64,000 bases of DNA, taken from the NCBI RefSeq assembly GCF_027532185.1, contig NZ_JAPZSV010000005.1:310001-374000 (forward strand). Direction: 5' to 3'. The notes beneath the pieces were generated by a model. The model did not search any database. It was not told where the DNA came from and was given only the letters and a program-made list of their open reading frames with translations. Made by a program: the position numbers and the translations under genes. The stretch is from Hylemonella sp. GTDB taxonomy: Bacteria; Pseudomonadota; Gammaproteobacteria; Burkholderiales; Burkholderiaceae_C. Positions 18,436-29,322 of this stretch are shown here, piece after piece (the stretch's first letter is position 1; every line of letters begins with the position of its first letter).

Positions 18436-18894
18436 TCAGTGGTGGCCGCCGCGCGGCGTGCCCGTGCCGCGGTTCGGGCACTTGTCCTTGGTGCAGTGGC
18501 CGTAGAGGCTGAGGGCATGTTCAGCGAGCTTGAAGCCGCGCGTCTTGGCGATGGCGTTCTGCCGATCCTCGATCTGGGCGTCGAAGAATTCCTCGACCTT
18601 GCCGCAGTCCAGGCAAACCAGGTGGTCGTGGTGCTTGCCTTCGTTCAACTCGTAGACGGCCTTGCCGCCCTCGAAGTTGCTGCGCGTCAGGATGCCAGCC
18701 TGCTCGAACTGGGTCAGCACGCGGTAGACCGTGGCCAGGCCCACGTCGGAGCGATCCTCCAGCAGCACGCGGAACACATCTTCCGCGCTCATATGGCGTT
18801 GGGCGCCCTTCTGGAAAATCTCCAGCACCTTCAGGCGGGGCAGTGTGGCCTTGAGGCCGGTGCTCTTGAGTTCGTCGATGGTGTTCGTGGGCAT
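18436..18894 (-). CDS. fur: Ferric uptake regulator
   Basis: Iron-responsive transcription repressor, 152 residues. The winged-helix N-terminal half includes [14 protein letters not shown] and the recognition region [11 protein letters not shown] (about 50-60). The metal/dimer half has the [16 protein letters not shown] segment (Cys94, Cys97) and a second pair in YGHCTKDKC (Cys134, Cys139), so both structural zinc cysteine pairs are present. ATG 18894 is well supported by GGAGGAACC; a much longer open frame upstream is antisense to bamE. It is divergent from bamE, the standard fur/omlA arrangement. Confidence 0.96.
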   Translation of the reverse strand: MPTNTIDELKSTGLKATLPRLKVLEIFQKGAQRHMSAEDVFRVLLEDRSDVGLATVYRVLTQFEQAGILTRSNFEGGKAVYELNEGKHHDHLVCLDCGKVEEFFDAQIEDRQNAIAKTRGFKLAEHALSLYGHCTKDKCPNRGTGTPRGGHH

Positions 18895-18969
18895 GGTTCC
18901 TCCGGAGTGGCCCAGGGCGCCGGAGGCCCTGCCGCTACAATGGCCGATCATATCGCCAGTGCCCGTTTC
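18895..18969. promoter_or_regulatory. Divergent fur/bamE control region
   Basis: Only 75 bases separate the two start codons, so promoters must overlap or lie close. TACAAT at 18936-18941 is a good -10 hexamer for bamE, but no convincing -35 matches it. No clear 19-bp Fur box is seen. Confidence 0.35.
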
Positions 18970-19485
18970 ATGCTTATTTTTCATCGTGTTTCCGTGCGTC
19001 AAGGCATGGTTTTGCTGCTGGGGGTGACCTTGTCGGTGCTGGCCGGCTGCGGCTGGCTGGAGCCCTACAAGGTGCCCATCGTCCAGGGCAATGTGGTCAC
19101 GCGCGAGCAGGTGGCGGTGCTGCGTCCGGGCATGAGCCGCATCCAGGTGCGCGACATTCTGGGTACCCCGCTGCTGGCCAGCGTCTTTCATGCCGATCGC
19201 TGGGACTATGTGTTCACGCTGCAGCAGCAGGGCCGTGAGCCGCAGGCGCGGCGTGTGACCGTCTATTTCAAGGGCGAGATGCTCGAACGCTTCGAGGCCG
19301 ACGAGCTGCCGAGCGAGACCGAGTTCGTCGCCACCCTGGGTCGACCGCGCAAGACCCAGGCGCCTTTGCTGGAGGCTGCCCCCGAGAAGCTGCAGGATTT
19401 CCCTGCGCCCAAGCCCGCGCCCGAACCGGCGCCCCTGCCGCCCCTGCCCGCGAGCTACCCGCCGCTGGAGCCAGCCAACCGCTGA
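18970..19485 (+). CDS. bamE: Outer-membrane assembly lipoprotein BamE (OmlA/SmpA)
   Basis: Lipoprotein of the BAM complex that supports outer-membrane protein insertion. From ATG 18970 it has 171 residues with lipobox LAGC (Cys27). The BamE core is clear: [25 protein letters not shown] followed in space by [10 protein letters not shown] and [15 protein letters not shown], shown here in pieces. A Pro-rich tail after about 140 is an extension beyond the core. An ATG at 19006 is an alternative start leaving a shorter signal. It is followed 10 bases later by dapB. Confidence 0.93.
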   Translation: MLIFHRVSVRQGMVLLLGVTLSVLAGCGWLEPYKVPIVQGNVVTREQVAVLRPGMSRIQVRDILGTPLLASVFHADRWDYVFTLQQQGREPQARRVTVYFKGEMLERFEADELPSETEFVATLGRPRKTQAPLLEAAPEKLQDFPAPKPAPEPAPLPPLPASYPPLEPANR

Positions 19486-19495
19486 CACCCCCGCC

Positions 19496-20311
19496 ATGAG
19501 CACACCTACCTCTCACGCCATCGCCATCGCAGGCGCCTCCGGCCGCATGGGCCGCATGCTGATCGAAGCCGTGCATGCGGCCGAGGACTGCCGCCTGGCC
19601 GGCGCGCTGGACGTCGCGGCCAGCCCGGCCATCGGCAGCGATGCCACCGCCTTTCTGGGCCACGCCAGCGGCGTCACCATCACCGCCGATCTCAAGACCG
19701 GCCTGAAGAACGCGCGCACCCTGATCGACTTCACGCGCCCCGAGGGCACCATGGCCCATCTGAAGGTCTGCCGCGAGCTCGGCGTGAACCTGGTCATCGG
19801 CACCACGGGCTTCACCGAGGCGCAGAAGGCCGAGATCGAGGCCGCGGCCCAGGACATCGCCATCATGCTCTCGCCGAACATGAGCGTCGGCGTGAACGTC
19901 ACGCTCAAGCTGCTGGAGATGGCGGCCAAGGCGCTGAGCACGGGCTACGACATCGAGATCATCGAGGCTCACCACCGCCACAAGGTCGATGCGCCCTCGG
20001 GTACCGCGCTCAAGATGGGTGAAGTCATTGCCAACGCGCTGGGCCGCGACCTCAAGGACTGCGCGGTCTACGAGCGTTACGGCCACACCGGCGAGCGCGA
20101 CCCGTCCACCATCGGCTTCGCCACCGTGCGCGGCGGCGACATCGTGGGCGACCACACCGTGCTGTTCGCCGGCACCGGCGAGCGCATCGAGATCACGCAC
20201 AAGTCCGCCAGCCGTGTGACCTATGCCCAGGGCAGTCTGCGCGCCGTGCGCTACCTGGCCGGCCGCAAGAGCGGCCTGTACGACATGTTCGACGTACTGG
20301 GCCTCAAGTAA
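19496..20311 (+). CDS. dapB: 4-hydroxy-tetrahydrodipicolinate reductase
   Basis: Enzyme of the diaminopimelate/lysine pathway, reducing the cyclised dapA product with NAD(P)H. The 271-residue chain begins with GASGRMGR (13-20) for nucleotide binding, has FTRPEGT and GTTGF for substrate and cofactor contacts, and the catalytic cluster [15 protein letters not shown] (His160 and Lys163 as expected catalytic residues). Length matches E. coli DapB (273). It lies between bamE and leuS in one transcriptional direction with short gaps. Confidence 0.97.
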   Translation: MSTPTSHAIAIAGASGRMGRMLIEAVHAAEDCRLAGALDVAASPAIGSDATAFLGHASGVTITADLKTGLKNARTLIDFTRPEGTMAHLKVCRELGVNLVIGTTGFTEAQKAEIEAAAQDIAIMLSPNMSVGVNVTLKLLEMAAKALSTGYDIEIIEAHHRHKVDAPSGTALKMGEVIANALGRDLKDCAVYERYGHTGERDPSTIGFATVRGGDIVGDHTVLFAGTGERIEITHKSASRVTYAQGSLRAVRYLAGRKSGLYDMFDVLGLK

Positions 20312-20323
20312 TCCGTCATCGTC

Positions 20324-23008
20324 ATGCAAGAGAAATACAACCACCTCGACGTCGAGCAAAGCGCCCAGGCCCACTGGGTGGCGCGCGACGCCTACCGTGT
20401 CACCGAAGACGCCGGCAAGAAGAAGTTCTACGCCTGCTCCATGCTGCCCTACCCCAGCGGCAAGCTGCACATGGGCCATGTGCGCAACTACACCATCAAC
20501 GACATGCTCACGCGCCAGCTGCGCATGAGCGGCTACAACGTGCTCATGCCCATGGGCTGGGACGCCTTCGGTCTGCCGGCCGAGAACGCGGCGCTCAAGA
20601 ACGGCGTGCCCCCGGCCAAATGGACCTACGAGAACATCGCCTACATGAAGGGCCAGATGCAGGCCATGGGTCTGGCCATCGACTGGAGCCGCGAGGTCGC
20701 CACCTGCGATCCCACGTACTACAAGTGGAACCAGTGGCTCTTTCTCAAGATGCTGGAAAAGGGCATTGCCTACCGCAAGACCCAAGTCGTGAACTGGGAC
20801 CCGGTGGACCAGACCGTGCTGGCCAACGAGCAGGTCATCGACGGTCGTGGCTGGCGTACCGGCGCGCTGGTCGAGAAGCGCGAGATCCCCGGCTACTACC
20901 TCAACATCACCGCCTATGCCGACGAGCTGCTGCAACACGTGCAGATCGGCAACGACAAGGCTACCTTGACCGGCTGGCCCGACAAGGTGCGGCTGATGCA
21001 GGAGAACTGGATCGGCAAGAGCGAGGGCGTGCGCTTTGCCTTCCCGCACGAGATCCGGGGCGCCGACGGGCAGCTGATCGGCGACGGCCGCATGTATGTT
21101 TTCACCACGCGCGCCGATACCATCATGGGCGTGACCTTCTGCGCGGTCGCACCCGAGCACCCGCTGGCGACGCACGCCGCTCAAGGCAATGCCAAGCTCG
21201 CCGCCTTCATCGAGGAGTGCAAGAAGGGGGGTACCACCGAGGCCGAGCTGGCCCTGAAGGAAAAGGAAGGTCAGCCGACCGGCCTGTACGTTCAGCATCC
21301 GCTCACCGGCGCTCCCGTGGAAGTCTGGGTGGGCAACTACGTGCTCATGAGCTATGGCGACGGCGCCGTGATGGGCGTGCCCGCGCATGACGAGCGTGAC
21401 TTCGCGTTCGCCAAGAAGTACGGCATCGCGATCCGCCAGGTCGTGGCGCTTGAAGGCGAGACCTTCTCGACCGAGGCCTGGGCCGAGTGGTACGCCGACA
21501 AGACGCGCGGCGTCTGCGTGAACTCCGGCGTGCTCGACGGCCTGGCTTACAAGGCCGCGGTCGACAAGGTCGCGTCCCTCTTGGCCGCACAGAACCTGGG
21601 CGAGAAGAAGACCACCTTCCGCCTGCGCGACTGGGGTATCAGCCGCCAGCGCTACTGGGGCACGCCGATCCCCATCATCCACTGCGAGTCCTGCGGTCCG
21701 GTCCCCGTGCCCGAGCAGGATCTGCCCGTGGTGCTGCCGCAGGATCTGGTGCCCGACGGTTCGGGCAACCCGCTCAACAAGTGCGAGGCCTTCCTGAAGG
21801 TGGCCTGCCCCTGCTGCGGCAAGCCTGCACGGCGCGAGACCGACACGATGGACACCTTTGTGGATTCGTCCTGGTACTTCATGCGCTATTGCGACCCGAC
21901 GAATCCCGACCAGATGGTCGCGGACGGCGCCAACTACTGGATGCCGATGGACCAGTACATCGGCGGCATCGAGCACGCCATCCTGCACCTGCTCTACGCG
22001 CGCTTCTGGACCAAGGTCATGCGCGACCTGGGGCTGGTCAAGGTCGACGAGCCTTTCACCAAGCTGCTCACGCAGGGCATGGTGCTCAACCACATCTACT
22101 CGCGCCGCACCGAGAAGGGCGGCAAGGAGTACTTCTGGCCCCATGATGTGGAGCATGTGCTCGACGCCGGCGGCAAGATCGTGGGCGCGAAGCTGAAGAA
22201 CGCCGTCGGTGACCTTCCCGCGGGCACGGCCATCGACTACGAGGGCGTGGGCACCATGTCCAAGTCCAAGAACAATGGCGTGGACCCGCAGGACCTGATC
22301 GAGAAGTACGGCGCCGACACCGCGCGCCTGTACACCATGTTCACCGCGCCGCCCGAAGCCACGCTGGAGTGGAACGATGCGGCCGTGGAAGGTAGCTACC
22401 GCTTCCTGCGCCGGGTCTGGAACTTCGGCGTCAAGCTCGGCGCCATGGATCCGAGTGCGGCCCTGGCCAGCGTGGCGGGTGCCAAACAGCTCAAGGACGT
22501 CAGCTTCGGCAAGGAAGCCAAGGCCCTGCGCCTGGAGATCCACAGCGTGCTCAAGCAGGTGGACTACGACTACCAGCGCATGCAGTACAACACCGTGGTC
22601 TCCGGTGCCATGAAGCTGCTCAACGCGCTCGAAGACTTCAAGGCCACGGGCACGCCCGGCGCCGAGGTCGCGCTGATCGAGGGCTTCGGCATCCTGCTGC
22701 GCTGCCTCTATCCGGCCACGCCTCATATCACCCATGTGCTCTGGAGCGAACTGGGCTACGCCGGTGTGCTCGGCGACCTGCTCGACGCACCCTGGCCCAA
22801 GGTCGACCCCTTGGCCCTGCAGCAGGACGAGGTTGAGCTCATGCTGCAGATCAACGGCAAGCTGCGCGGCGCCATCCTGGTGCCCGCTGGCGCGGCCAAG
22901 GAGGCCATCGAGGCCGTGGCCGTGGCGAGCGAGCCGGTGCGTGCCCAGGGCGGCGCGGTCAAGCGCGTCATCGTCGTGCCGGGCCGGCTCGTCAACGTGG
23001 TGCTCTGA
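20324..23008 (+). CDS. leuS: Leucyl-tRNA synthetase
   Basis: Class I aminoacyl-tRNA synthetase charging tRNA-Leu, 894 residues, monomeric and cytosolic. The HIGH-type motif is HMGH (residues 49-52) and the KMSKS-type motif is TMSKSK (Met645 to Lys649), preceded by the leucine-specific region. The editing domain is present (about 220-430) with [11 protein letters not shown] and [15 protein letters not shown], and zinc-type cysteines occur in CESCGP and CPCCGK. It starts 12 bases after dapB and is followed by lptE after three bases. Confidence 0.97.
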   Translation: MQEKYNHLDVEQSAQAHWVARDAYRVTEDAGKKKFYACSMLPYPSGKLHMGHVRNYTINDMLTRQLRMSGYNVLMPMGWDAFGLPAENAALKNGVPPAKWTYENIAYMKGQMQAMGLAIDWSREVATCDPTYYKWNQWLFLKMLEKGIAYRKTQVVNWDPVDQTVLANEQVIDGRGWRTGALVEKREIPGYYLNITAYADELLQHVQIGNDKATLTGWPDKVRLMQENWIGKSEGVRFAFPHEIRGADGQLIGDGRMYVFTTRADTIMGVTFCAVAPEHPLATHAAQGNAKLAAFIEECKKGGTTEAELALKEKEGQPTGLYVQHPLTGAPVEVWVGNYVLMSYGDGAVMGVPAHDERDFAFAKKYGIAIRQVVALEGETFSTEAWAEWYADKTRGVCVNSGVLDGLAYKAAVDKVASLLAAQNLGEKKTTFRLRDWGISRQRYWGTPIPIIHCESCGPVPVPEQDLPVVLPQDLVPDGSGNPLNKCEAFLKVACPCCGKPARRETDTMDTFVDSSWYFMRYCDPTNPDQMVADGANYWMPMDQYIGGIEHAILHLLYARFWTKVMRDLGLVKVDEPFTKLLTQGMVLNHIYSRRTEKGGKEYFWPHDVEHVLDAGGKIVGAKLKNAVGDLPAGTAIDYEGVGTMSKSKNNGVDPQDLIEKYGADTARLYTMFTAPPEATLEWNDAAVEGSYRFLRRVWNFGVKLGAMDPSAALASVAGAKQLKDVSFGKEAKALRLEIHSVLKQVDYDYQRMQYNTVVSGAMKLLNALEDFKATGTPGAEVALIEGFGILLRCLYPATPHITHVLWSELGYAGVLGDLLDAPWPKVDPLALQQDEVELMLQINGKLRGAILVPAGAAKEAIEAVAVASEPVRAQGGAVKRVIVVPGRLVNVVL

Positions 23009-23011
23009 GGC

Positions 23012-23515
23012 ATGATGCGCCGCCTGTCGCTCTGGCTGTCTTGCGCCGCGCTGCTGGCGCTGGCCGGCTGCGGCTTCGGGCTGCGCCAGCCGGCCAACTA
23101 TGCCTTCAGCACGATCTACAGCAGCGTGGCGCCGACCTCGCCGCTGGGCATCGAGCTGCAGCGCCAACTGCAGGCCGGGGGGCAGTTGCGCTACATCACC
23201 GACGCCGCCCAGATCAAGGAGGCCGAGGTGCTGCTGGACGTCTTTGGCGAGCGGCGCACCAAGACCGTGGTCGGCGTCAGCGCCACGGGCCAGGTGCGTG
23301 AATTCCAGCTGCGCCTGAATCTCAAGTTCCGCTTGCGCACGCCGCTGGGCAAGGAGCTCATCCCCGAGACCGAGCTTGTGCAACAGCGCACCATGAGCTA
23401 TTCCGAAGCCTTCGCCTTGTCCAAGGAGGTCGAGGAAGCCATGCTCTATCGCAATATGCAGAGCGACATGGTGCAGCAGATCGCGCGCCGTCTCGCGGCC
23501 GTCCAGAAGCTCTGA
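23012..23515 (+). CDS. lptE: LPS-assembly lipoprotein LptE
   Basis: Outer-membrane lipoprotein that plugs the LptD barrel in lipopolysaccharide export. The 167 residues start with a signal peptide and lipobox LAGC (Cys20), then GFGLRQPANYAFSTIYS, typical of LptE. A conserved helix-strand pattern with EALALSKE-like segment (EAFALSKEVEEAMLYRNMQ) ends in DMVQQIARRLAAV. It sits three bases after leuS and 12 bases before holA, the widely conserved order leuS-lptE-holA. Confidence 0.93.
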   Translation: MMRRLSLWLSCAALLALAGCGFGLRQPANYAFSTIYSSVAPTSPLGIELQRQLQAGGQLRYITDAAQIKEAEVLLDVFGERRTKTVVGVSATGQVREFQLRLNLKFRLRTPLGKELIPETELVQQRTMSYSEAFALSKEVEEAMLYRNMQSDMVQQIARRLAAVQKL

Positions 23516-23527
23516 AGCGCCGTCGCC

Positions 23528-24607
23528 ATGCAAGTCGCCGCCGCCCAGCTTGCCGCCCAGCTGCAGCGCGGCCTGAAAAGCCTCTACACCCTCCACGGTG
23601 ACGAGCCGCTGCTGCTGCAGGAGGCGGCCGATAACATCCGCGCCGCGGCGCGGGCGCAGGGCTATACCGAACGCACGGTGCACACCGTGGCCGGCGCGCA
23701 CTTCGACTGGAGCGAGGTGCTGGCGGCCGGCGGAAGCCTGAGCCTGTTTGCCGACAAGCAGATCGTCGAGATCCGCATCCCTTCGGGCAAGCCGGGCAAG
23801 GACGGCAGCGCGGCACTGCAGCAGTTGGCCGAGGCCGCGCAGGGCAATGACAGCACGCTCACCCTCGTGCTGCTGCCGCGCCTGGACAAGGCCACGAAGA
23901 CCGGTGCCTGGTTCGGTGCGCTCGAGAGCTATGGCGTGACCGTGCAGGTCGACCCCGTCGAGCGCCGCGCCCTGCCGCAATGGATCGCCCAGCGCCTTGC
24001 GGCCCAGGGCCAGCGTGTGGTCGAGGGCGAGGAAGGCCAGCGCACGCTGCAGTTCTTTGCCGATCGCGTCGAGGGCAATCTGCTGGCGGCGCACCAGGAA
24101 ATCCAGAAGCTCGGGCTGCTCTATCCGCCGGGTGAACTCGGTTTCGAGCAGGTCGAAAGCGCCGTGCTCAATGTGGCGCGCTATGACGTCTTCAAGTTGT
24201 CCGAGGCTGTGCTGGCTGGGCAGATGGCGCGCGTGCAGCGCATGCTCGACGGTCTCAAGGCCGAAGGCGAGGCCGAGGTGTTGGTGCACTACGCGCTGGC
24301 CGAGGACATCCGTGGGCTCAAGCGCGTCAAGGATGCCATGGCCGCTGGCCGACCCCTGCCCATGGCCCTGCGCGAGCAGCGTGTCTGGGGCCTGAAGGAA
24401 AAGCTCTACGAGCGCGTGCTCCCCCTGCTGAGCCCCATGGACCTGGCCAACCTGCTGCAGGCCGCCCATCAGGTCGACGGCATCGTCAAGGGGCTCAAGG
24501 TGGCGGACTGGCCGGCCGATGGCTGGCAGGCGCTGCAGCGCCTGGCCCTGCAGCTTTGCGGGCTCTGTGCTGCCGTGCCCGGAAGAGCGGCGGGCATGAG
24601 AAAATGA
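23528..24607 (+). CDS. holA: DNA polymerase III delta subunit
   Basis: Clamp-loader subunit that opens the beta sliding clamp, 359 residues. The N-terminal part ([15 protein letters not shown], about 20-34) carries the expected clamp-contact and loader fold, and the middle region [16 protein letters not shown] (about 180-195) is a strong family signature. Its stop overlaps the proA start (ATGA), so the two are translationally coupled. Confidence 0.94.
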   Translation: MQVAAAQLAAQLQRGLKSLYTLHGDEPLLLQEAADNIRAAARAQGYTERTVHTVAGAHFDWSEVLAAGGSLSLFADKQIVEIRIPSGKPGKDGSAALQQLAEAAQGNDSTLTLVLLPRLDKATKTGAWFGALESYGVTVQVDPVERRALPQWIAQRLAAQGQRVVEGEEGQRTLQFFADRVEGNLLAAHQEIQKLGLLYPPGELGFEQVESAVLNVARYDVFKLSEAVLAGQMARVQRMLDGLKAEGEAEVLVHYALAEDIRGLKRVKDAMAAGRPLPMALREQRVWGLKEKLYERVLPLLSPMDLANLLQAAHQVDGIVKGLKVADWPADGWQALQRLALQLCGLCAAVPGRAAGMRK

Positions 24608-25905
24608 GCGCCATGAACGCGCCTGATCAAGCCGCCCGTCTTGCCGAGCTGACCCAGACCCTGGGCCGGCAGGCGCGCGCCGCCGCGGCGGGCATGGCCA
24701 AGGCCCCGGCTGCGAAGAAGAACGACGCCCTGCGCCGTCTGGCCGCCCTGCTGCGCGCCAACACGGCGGCCCTGGCCCGCGAGAACGAGAAAGACCTGGC
24801 CCGTGCCCAGGCAGCCGGCCTGGCCGAACCCATGGTGGACCGTCTCAAGCTCACACCCAAGGTCATCGAGACCGTGGCGCAGGGCTGCGAGCAGCTCGCG
24901 GCCATGGGTGACATCATTGGCGAGATCATCGGCATGAAGCAGCAGCCCAGCGGCATCCGCGTGGGCCAGATGCGGGTGCCCATCGGCGTCTTCGGCATGA
25001 TCTACGAGAGCCGCCCCAACGTGACCATCGAGGCCGCCAGCCTGTCGATCAAGAGCGGCAACGCCTGCATCCTGCGCGGCGGCTCGGAGGCCATCGATTC
25101 CAACAAGGCGCTGGCCGCGCTGGTGCGGCAGGCCCTGGTCGAAGCCGGGCTGCCGGCCGAGGCGGTGCAGCTGGTGCCCGTGACCGACCGCGAGGTGGTG
25201 GGCCAGCTCATCGCCATGCCCGAGTACGTGGACCTGATCATCCCGCGCGGTGGCAAGTCCCTGATCGAGCGCATCAGCCGCGAGGCCAAGGTGCCGGTCA
25301 TCAAGCACCTGGACGGCAACTGCCACACCTATGTCGACGATCCCTGCGACCTCGACATGGCTGTCAAGGTGGCCGACAACGCCAAGACCCAGAAATACAG
25401 CCCCTGCAATGCGAGCGAGGGCCTGCTGGTCGCGCGCGGCGTGGCGCAAGCCTTCCTGCCGCGCATCGGCGCCATCTACGCCGCCAAGGGGGTGGAGATG
25501 CGCTGCGACGCCGAGGCCCAGGCCATCCTGGCTGCTGTGCCAGGCGCCAACCTCCAGGCCGCGACCGAGCAGGATTGGTACGAGGAATACCTGGCCCCCA
25601 TCATCAGCATCAAGGTGGTGGCGGGGCTGGACGAGGCGATTGCCCACATCAACAAGTACGGCAGCCACCATACCGACGCCATCCTCACCAGTGACCATCG
25701 GCATGCCCAGGCCTTCCTGACCGAGGTCGACTCGGGCAGCGTCATGGTGAATGCAAGCACCCGCTTTGCCGATGGCTTCGAGTACGGCCTCGGCGCCGAG
25801 ATCGGCATCAGCACGGACAAGTTCCACGCGCGCGGCCCGGTGGGTCTGGAAGGGTTGACCTCCTTGAAATATGTGGTTTTGGGCCAAGGTGAGGTCAGAA
25901 ACTAG
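24604..25905 (+). CDS. proA: Gamma-glutamyl phosphate reductase
   Basis: Second enzyme of proline biosynthesis: reduces gamma-glutamyl phosphate to glutamate-5-semialdehyde with NADPH. From ATG 24604 it is 433 residues, slightly longer than E. coli ProA (417). The catalytic cysteine is Cys268 (YSPCNAS); [17 protein letters not shown] and [12 protein letters not shown] are diagnostic. An upstream open frame to 24556 lies inside holA. Start chosen for the four-base overlap with holA; ATG 24613 is a second option. proB is not adjacent. Confidence 0.95.
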   Translation: MSAMNAPDQAARLAELTQTLGRQARAAAAGMAKAPAAKKNDALRRLAALLRANTAALARENEKDLARAQAAGLAEPMVDRLKLTPKVIETVAQGCEQLAAMGDIIGEIIGMKQQPSGIRVGQMRVPIGVFGMIYESRPNVTIEAASLSIKSGNACILRGGSEAIDSNKALAALVRQALVEAGLPAEAVQLVPVTDREVVGQLIAMPEYVDLIIPRGGKSLIERISREAKVPVIKHLDGNCHTYVDDPCDLDMAVKVADNAKTQKYSPCNASEGLLVARGVAQAFLPRIGAIYAAKGVEMRCDAEAQAILAAVPGANLQAATEQDWYEEYLAPIISIKVVAGLDEAIAHINKYGSHHTDAILTSDHRHAQAFLTEVDSGSVMVNASTRFADGFEYGLGAEIGISTDKFHARGPVGLEGLTSLKYVVLGQGEVRN

Positions 25906-25933
25906 CAACAACCAAGCTCACGACGAGGATGTG

Positions 25934-26007
25934 CGGAGCCGGCCTGGCCGGTCCGCTGCATCGCCCCCCAGTGGGGGGAGGCGGCCCAAGGCCGCATCGG
26001 GGGGCGT
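25934..26007. repeat. REP-like double-hairpin element, copy B
   Basis: GC-rich element filling the proA-gshA gap. Stem 1 is CCCCCC/GGGGGG around AGT (25964-25978), stem 2 is GCGGCC/GGCCGC around CAA (25981-25995), then ATCGGGGGGCG. The same layout, preceded by a similar CCGGC...GGCCGCTG-type head, occurs at 12128-12189. It could end the upstream operon, leaving the 12 bases before the gshA start for its ribosome site. Confidence 0.7.
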
Positions 26008-26018
26008 GTAAGGACATC

Positions 26019-27314
26019 ATGGTTCCCCATCTCATCACGGCCCTGACCGGCCCCATCAACGAGCTTGAACAGCGCATCCTCGACTCCATGCCGGCCATCG
26101 AGCGCTGGTTCCGCCTGGAGTGGATGGAACACACGCCGCCCTTCTACACCTCGGTCGACATCCGCAATGCCGGCTTCAAGCTCGCGCCGGTGGACACCAA
26201 CCTTTACCCGGGCGGCTGGAACAACCTCACGCCCGAGATGCTGCCGCTGGCGGTGCAGGCGGCGATGGCCGCGATCGAGAAGATCTGCCCCGAGGCACGC
26301 AACCTGCTGCTGATCCCCGAGAACCACACGCGCAACACCTTCTACCTGAGCAATGTGGCGCAGCTGCGGCGCATCTTCCACATGGCCGGCCTGAACGTGC
26401 GCATCGGCTCCATCAGCCCCGAGATCAAGAAGAACACCACCATTGAGCTGCCGGGCGGCGAGACCGTGACGCTGGAGCCCGTGATCCGCAGCAAGACCCG
26501 TCTGGGCCTGAAGAATTTCGACCCCTGCACCATCCTGCTCAACAACGACCTCAGTGCCGGCATTCCGGGCATCCTCGAGGACATCCATGAGCAGTACCTG
26601 CTGCCGCCGTTGCACGCGGGCTGGTCGGTACGGCGCAAGAGCAAGCATTTCCAGAGCTACGAGGAAGTCTCCAAGCGCTTCGGCAAGCTGCTGGGCATCG
26701 ACCCCTGGCTCATCCATCCCATGTTCAACCAGTGCGGCGAGGTCAATTTCGCCGAGGGCTCGGGCATGGATTGCCTGACCAGCAATGTCGATGCCCTGCT
26801 GGGCAAGATCCGCCGCAAGTACAAGGAATACGGCATCAAGGAGAAGCCCTTCGTCGTCGTCAAGGCCGACAACGGCACCTACGGCATGGGCATCATGACC
26901 GTGCGTGACGCCAAGGAACTCGAAGACCTGAACCGTCGCACGCGCAACAAGATGAGCGTGATCAAGGACGGCCAGGAAGTCCACGAGGTCATCATCCAGG
27001 AAGGTGTGATCACCAACGAGCGCATGCACGACGCCGTGGCCGAACCCGTGGTCTACATGATGGACCGCTACGTGGTCGGCGGTTTCTACCGCATCCATGC
27101 CGAGCGCGGCATCGACGAGAACCTCAACGCCCCGGGCGCGAGCTTCGTGCCCCTGGCCTTCGACCAGAGCACCCATCTGCCCCAGCCGGGCGCCAAGCCG
27201 GGCGCCAGCGCGCCCAACCGCTTCTACATGTACGGCGTGATCGGTCGCCTGGCCATGCTGGCGGCCAGCTACGAGCTGGAAGCGACCGATCCCGAGGCCG
27301 AGGTCTACGCCTGA
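26019..27314 (+). CDS. gshA: Glutamate-cysteine ligase (betaproteobacterial type)
   Basis: First enzyme of glutathione synthesis, joining glutamate and cysteine with ATP. From ATG 26019 (AAGGACATC ahead) it is 431 residues. It is not the enterobacterial GshA form; sequence features such as VDTNLYPGGWNNL, IPENHTRNTFYL, VVVKADNGTYGMGIMTV and VGGFYRIH match the alternative ligase common in Burkholderiales, with an ATP-grasp-like layout. gshB is not next to it; kup follows after 135 bases. An upstream open frame from 25929 crosses the REP-like element and is rejected. Confidence 0.92.
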   Translation: MVPHLITALTGPINELEQRILDSMPAIERWFRLEWMEHTPPFYTSVDIRNAGFKLAPVDTNLYPGGWNNLTPEMLPLAVQAAMAAIEKICPEARNLLLIPENHTRNTFYLSNVAQLRRIFHMAGLNVRIGSISPEIKKNTTIELPGGETVTLEPVIRSKTRLGLKNFDPCTILLNNDLSAGIPGILEDIHEQYLLPPLHAGWSVRRKSKHFQSYEEVSKRFGKLLGIDPWLIHPMFNQCGEVNFAEGSGMDCLTSNVDALLGKIRRKYKEYGIKEKPFVVVKADNGTYGMGIMTVRDAKELEDLNRRTRNKMSVIKDGQEVHEVIIQEGVITNERMHDAVAEPVVYMMDRYVVGGFYRIHAERGIDENLNAPGASFVPLAFDQSTHLPQPGAKPGASAPNRFYMYGVIGRLAMLAASYELEATDPEAEVYA

Positions 27315-27449
27315 AGGCATGACCGCAAGCGGTTGCTGCGGCGCAACATTTTCACGTTTGACGGGCTTTCCCGGCCAGGGAAGGTTTGAGTCGCAGGGCG
27401 GCAGGCGCACAATGGCGTCTCTGCGATCCGCGCCCGCTTACGACGCCCC

Positions 27450-29318
27450 GTGTCTGCCTCCAAATCCTCCCTTGCCGCACTGACCCTGGGCGCCATCGGC
27501 GTCGTCTACGGCGACATCGGCACCAGCGTGCTGTATGCCATCAAGGAGGTCTTCGGCTCAGGCCATGTCGAGTTCACGTCGGACAACGTCTACGGCATCC
27601 TCTCGCTCTTCTTCTGGACGCTGACGGTCATCGTCTCGCTCAAGTACGTCACGCTGATCCTGCGGGCCGACAACAACGGCGAAGGCGGCCTGGTGGCCAT
27701 GCTGGCCCTGGCCTCGCAGTCGGTCAAGGACAAGCCCGCGCTGCGCCGCACCCTGCTGCTGATCGGCATCTTCGGCACCTGCCTCTTCTATGGTGACGGC
27801 GTCATCACGCCCGCCATTTCGGTCCTCTCGGCCGTCGAGGGCCTGGAGATCGTTTCACCCGCGTTCAAAAAGGCCGTGATTCCGCTGACGCTGGTGATCC
27901 TGTTCGCGCTGTTTGCCGTCCAGAAGCGCGGCACTGCGGGGATCGGCAAGTTCTTCGGCCCCATCACGCTGCTCTGGTTCACCGCCATCGGCCTGCTGGG
28001 CTTGGCGCAGATCGCCAGCAACCCGGCCATCCTCTGGGCACTGAGCCCGCATTACGCCCTGGGCTTCATCTTCAGCAATCCGGGGACCACCTTCATCATC
28101 CTCGGCGCTCTGGTGCTGTGTGTGACGGGCGCCGAGGCGCTGTACGCCGACCTGGGTCACTTCGGCAAGCGACCTGTGCGCCTGGCCTGGTTCAGCGTCG
28201 TCATGCCCGCGCTCACGCTCAACTATTTCGGCCAGGGCGCGCTGCTGCTGCGCAGCCCTGAGGCGGTCAAGAACCCCTTCTACATGATGGCGCCCGAATG
28301 GGCCCTGCTGCCCATGGTGCTGCTGGCGACCATGGCCACGGTGATCGCCTCGCAGGCGTTGATCACGGGTGCCTTCAGCGTCACCAAGCAGGTCATCCAG
28401 CTCGGCTACCTGCCGCGGTTGCAGGTGCAGCACACCAGCGTCAAGGACACCGGCCAGATCTACATGCCTTTCGTGAACTGGGGCCTGTTCGTCGCCATTG
28501 CGCTGGCCGTCTTGCTGTTCCGCTCGTCCAGCAACCTCGCCGCGGCCTACGGCATCGCCGTCACGCTGGACATGTTGATCACCACGGTGCTGACCTTCTT
28601 CGTCATCCGCTACGGGTGGAAGTACCCGCTGTGGCTGTGCGTCGCCGCCACCGGCTTCTTCTTCGTCGTGGATCTGGCCTTCTTCAGCTCCAACCTGCTG
28701 AAGTTCTTCGACGGCGGCTGGTTCCCGCTGGCCATCGGCGGCTTTATTTTCATGTTGATGACGACCTGGAAGCAGGGCCGTGCCCAGCTCAACGCCGCAC
28801 TGCGTCAGGACGCTCTGGATCTGCGCAGCTTCCTCGAGGCCGTGTTCATCAGCCCGCCAGTGCGCGTTGAGGGCACGGCCGTCTTCCTCACCGCCGAGCC
28901 GGGCAATGTCCCCAATGCGCTGCTGCACAACCTCAAGCACAACAAGGTGCTGCACGAGAACAACCTCTTCGTCACCGTGCGCAACCACGAGGTGCCCTGG
29001 ATCGGCCTGGACAAGCGTGTCGAGATCGAGCCCCTGGGACACGATTGCTGGCAGATCATCGTGAACTATGGCTTCAAGAACGATCCCGACCTGCCCGAAG
29101 CCCTGCAGCAGGTCCGCAACCAGGGGTGCTCGCTGGAGCACATGACGACGAGCTACTTCCTGTCGCGCGACATCGTCATCCCGTCCATAGGCAAGGGCAT
29201 GCTGCCCTGGCGCGAAAAGCTCTTTGCGCAGATGCACCACAACGCGAGTGCAGCGGCGGAGTTTCTGAACCTGCCGAACAATGCGGTGGTGGAGCTGGGC
29301 TCGAAGATCGAGATCTGA
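27450..29318 (+). CDS. kup: Kup-type potassium uptake permease
   Basis: Inner-membrane K+/H+ symporter, 622 residues, same length as E. coli Kup. The N-terminal family signature [18 protein letters not shown] is intact, about twelve membrane helices follow to residue about 440, and a soluble C-terminal domain completes the protein. It uses a GTG start at 27450. Together with trkH and trkA at 56.7-59.5 kb the window encodes two potassium systems. The gene is followed by a long non-coding inverted-repeat element. Confidence 0.96.
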   Translation: MSASKSSLAALTLGAIGVVYGDIGTSVLYAIKEVFGSGHVEFTSDNVYGILSLFFWTLTVIVSLKYVTLILRADNNGEGGLVAMLALASQSVKDKPALRRTLLLIGIFGTCLFYGDGVITPAISVLSAVEGLEIVSPAFKKAVIPLTLVILFALFAVQKRGTAGIGKFFGPITLLWFTAIGLLGLAQIASNPAILWALSPHYALGFIFSNPGTTFIILGALVLCVTGAEALYADLGHFGKRPVRLAWFSVVMPALTLNYFGQGALLLRSPEAVKNPFYMMAPEWALLPMVLLATMATVIASQALITGAFSVTKQVIQLGYLPRLQVQHTSVKDTGQIYMPFVNWGLFVAIALAVLLFRSSSNLAAAYGIAVTLDMLITTVLTFFVIRYGWKYPLWLCVAATGFFFVVDLAFFSSNLLKFFDGGWFPLAIGGFIFMLMTTWKQGRAQLNAALRQDALDLRSFLEAVFISPPVRVEGTAVFLTAEPGNVPNALLHNLKHNKVLHENNLFVTVRNHEVPWIGLDKRVEIEPLGHDCWQIIVNYGFKNDPDLPEALQQVRNQGCSLEHMTTSYFLSRDIVIPSIGKGMLPWREKLFAQMHHNASAAAEFLNLPNNAVVELGSKIEI

Positions 29319-29322
29319 CTTT

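Noticed and set aside
19268-24469. A 1733-codon open frame on the minus strand
   Set aside because: It is exactly antisense to bamE, dapB, leuS, lptE and holA, has low-complexity His/Gly/Leu/Val composition and no recognisable domain; long antisense frames arise from strong GC bias at third codon positions.
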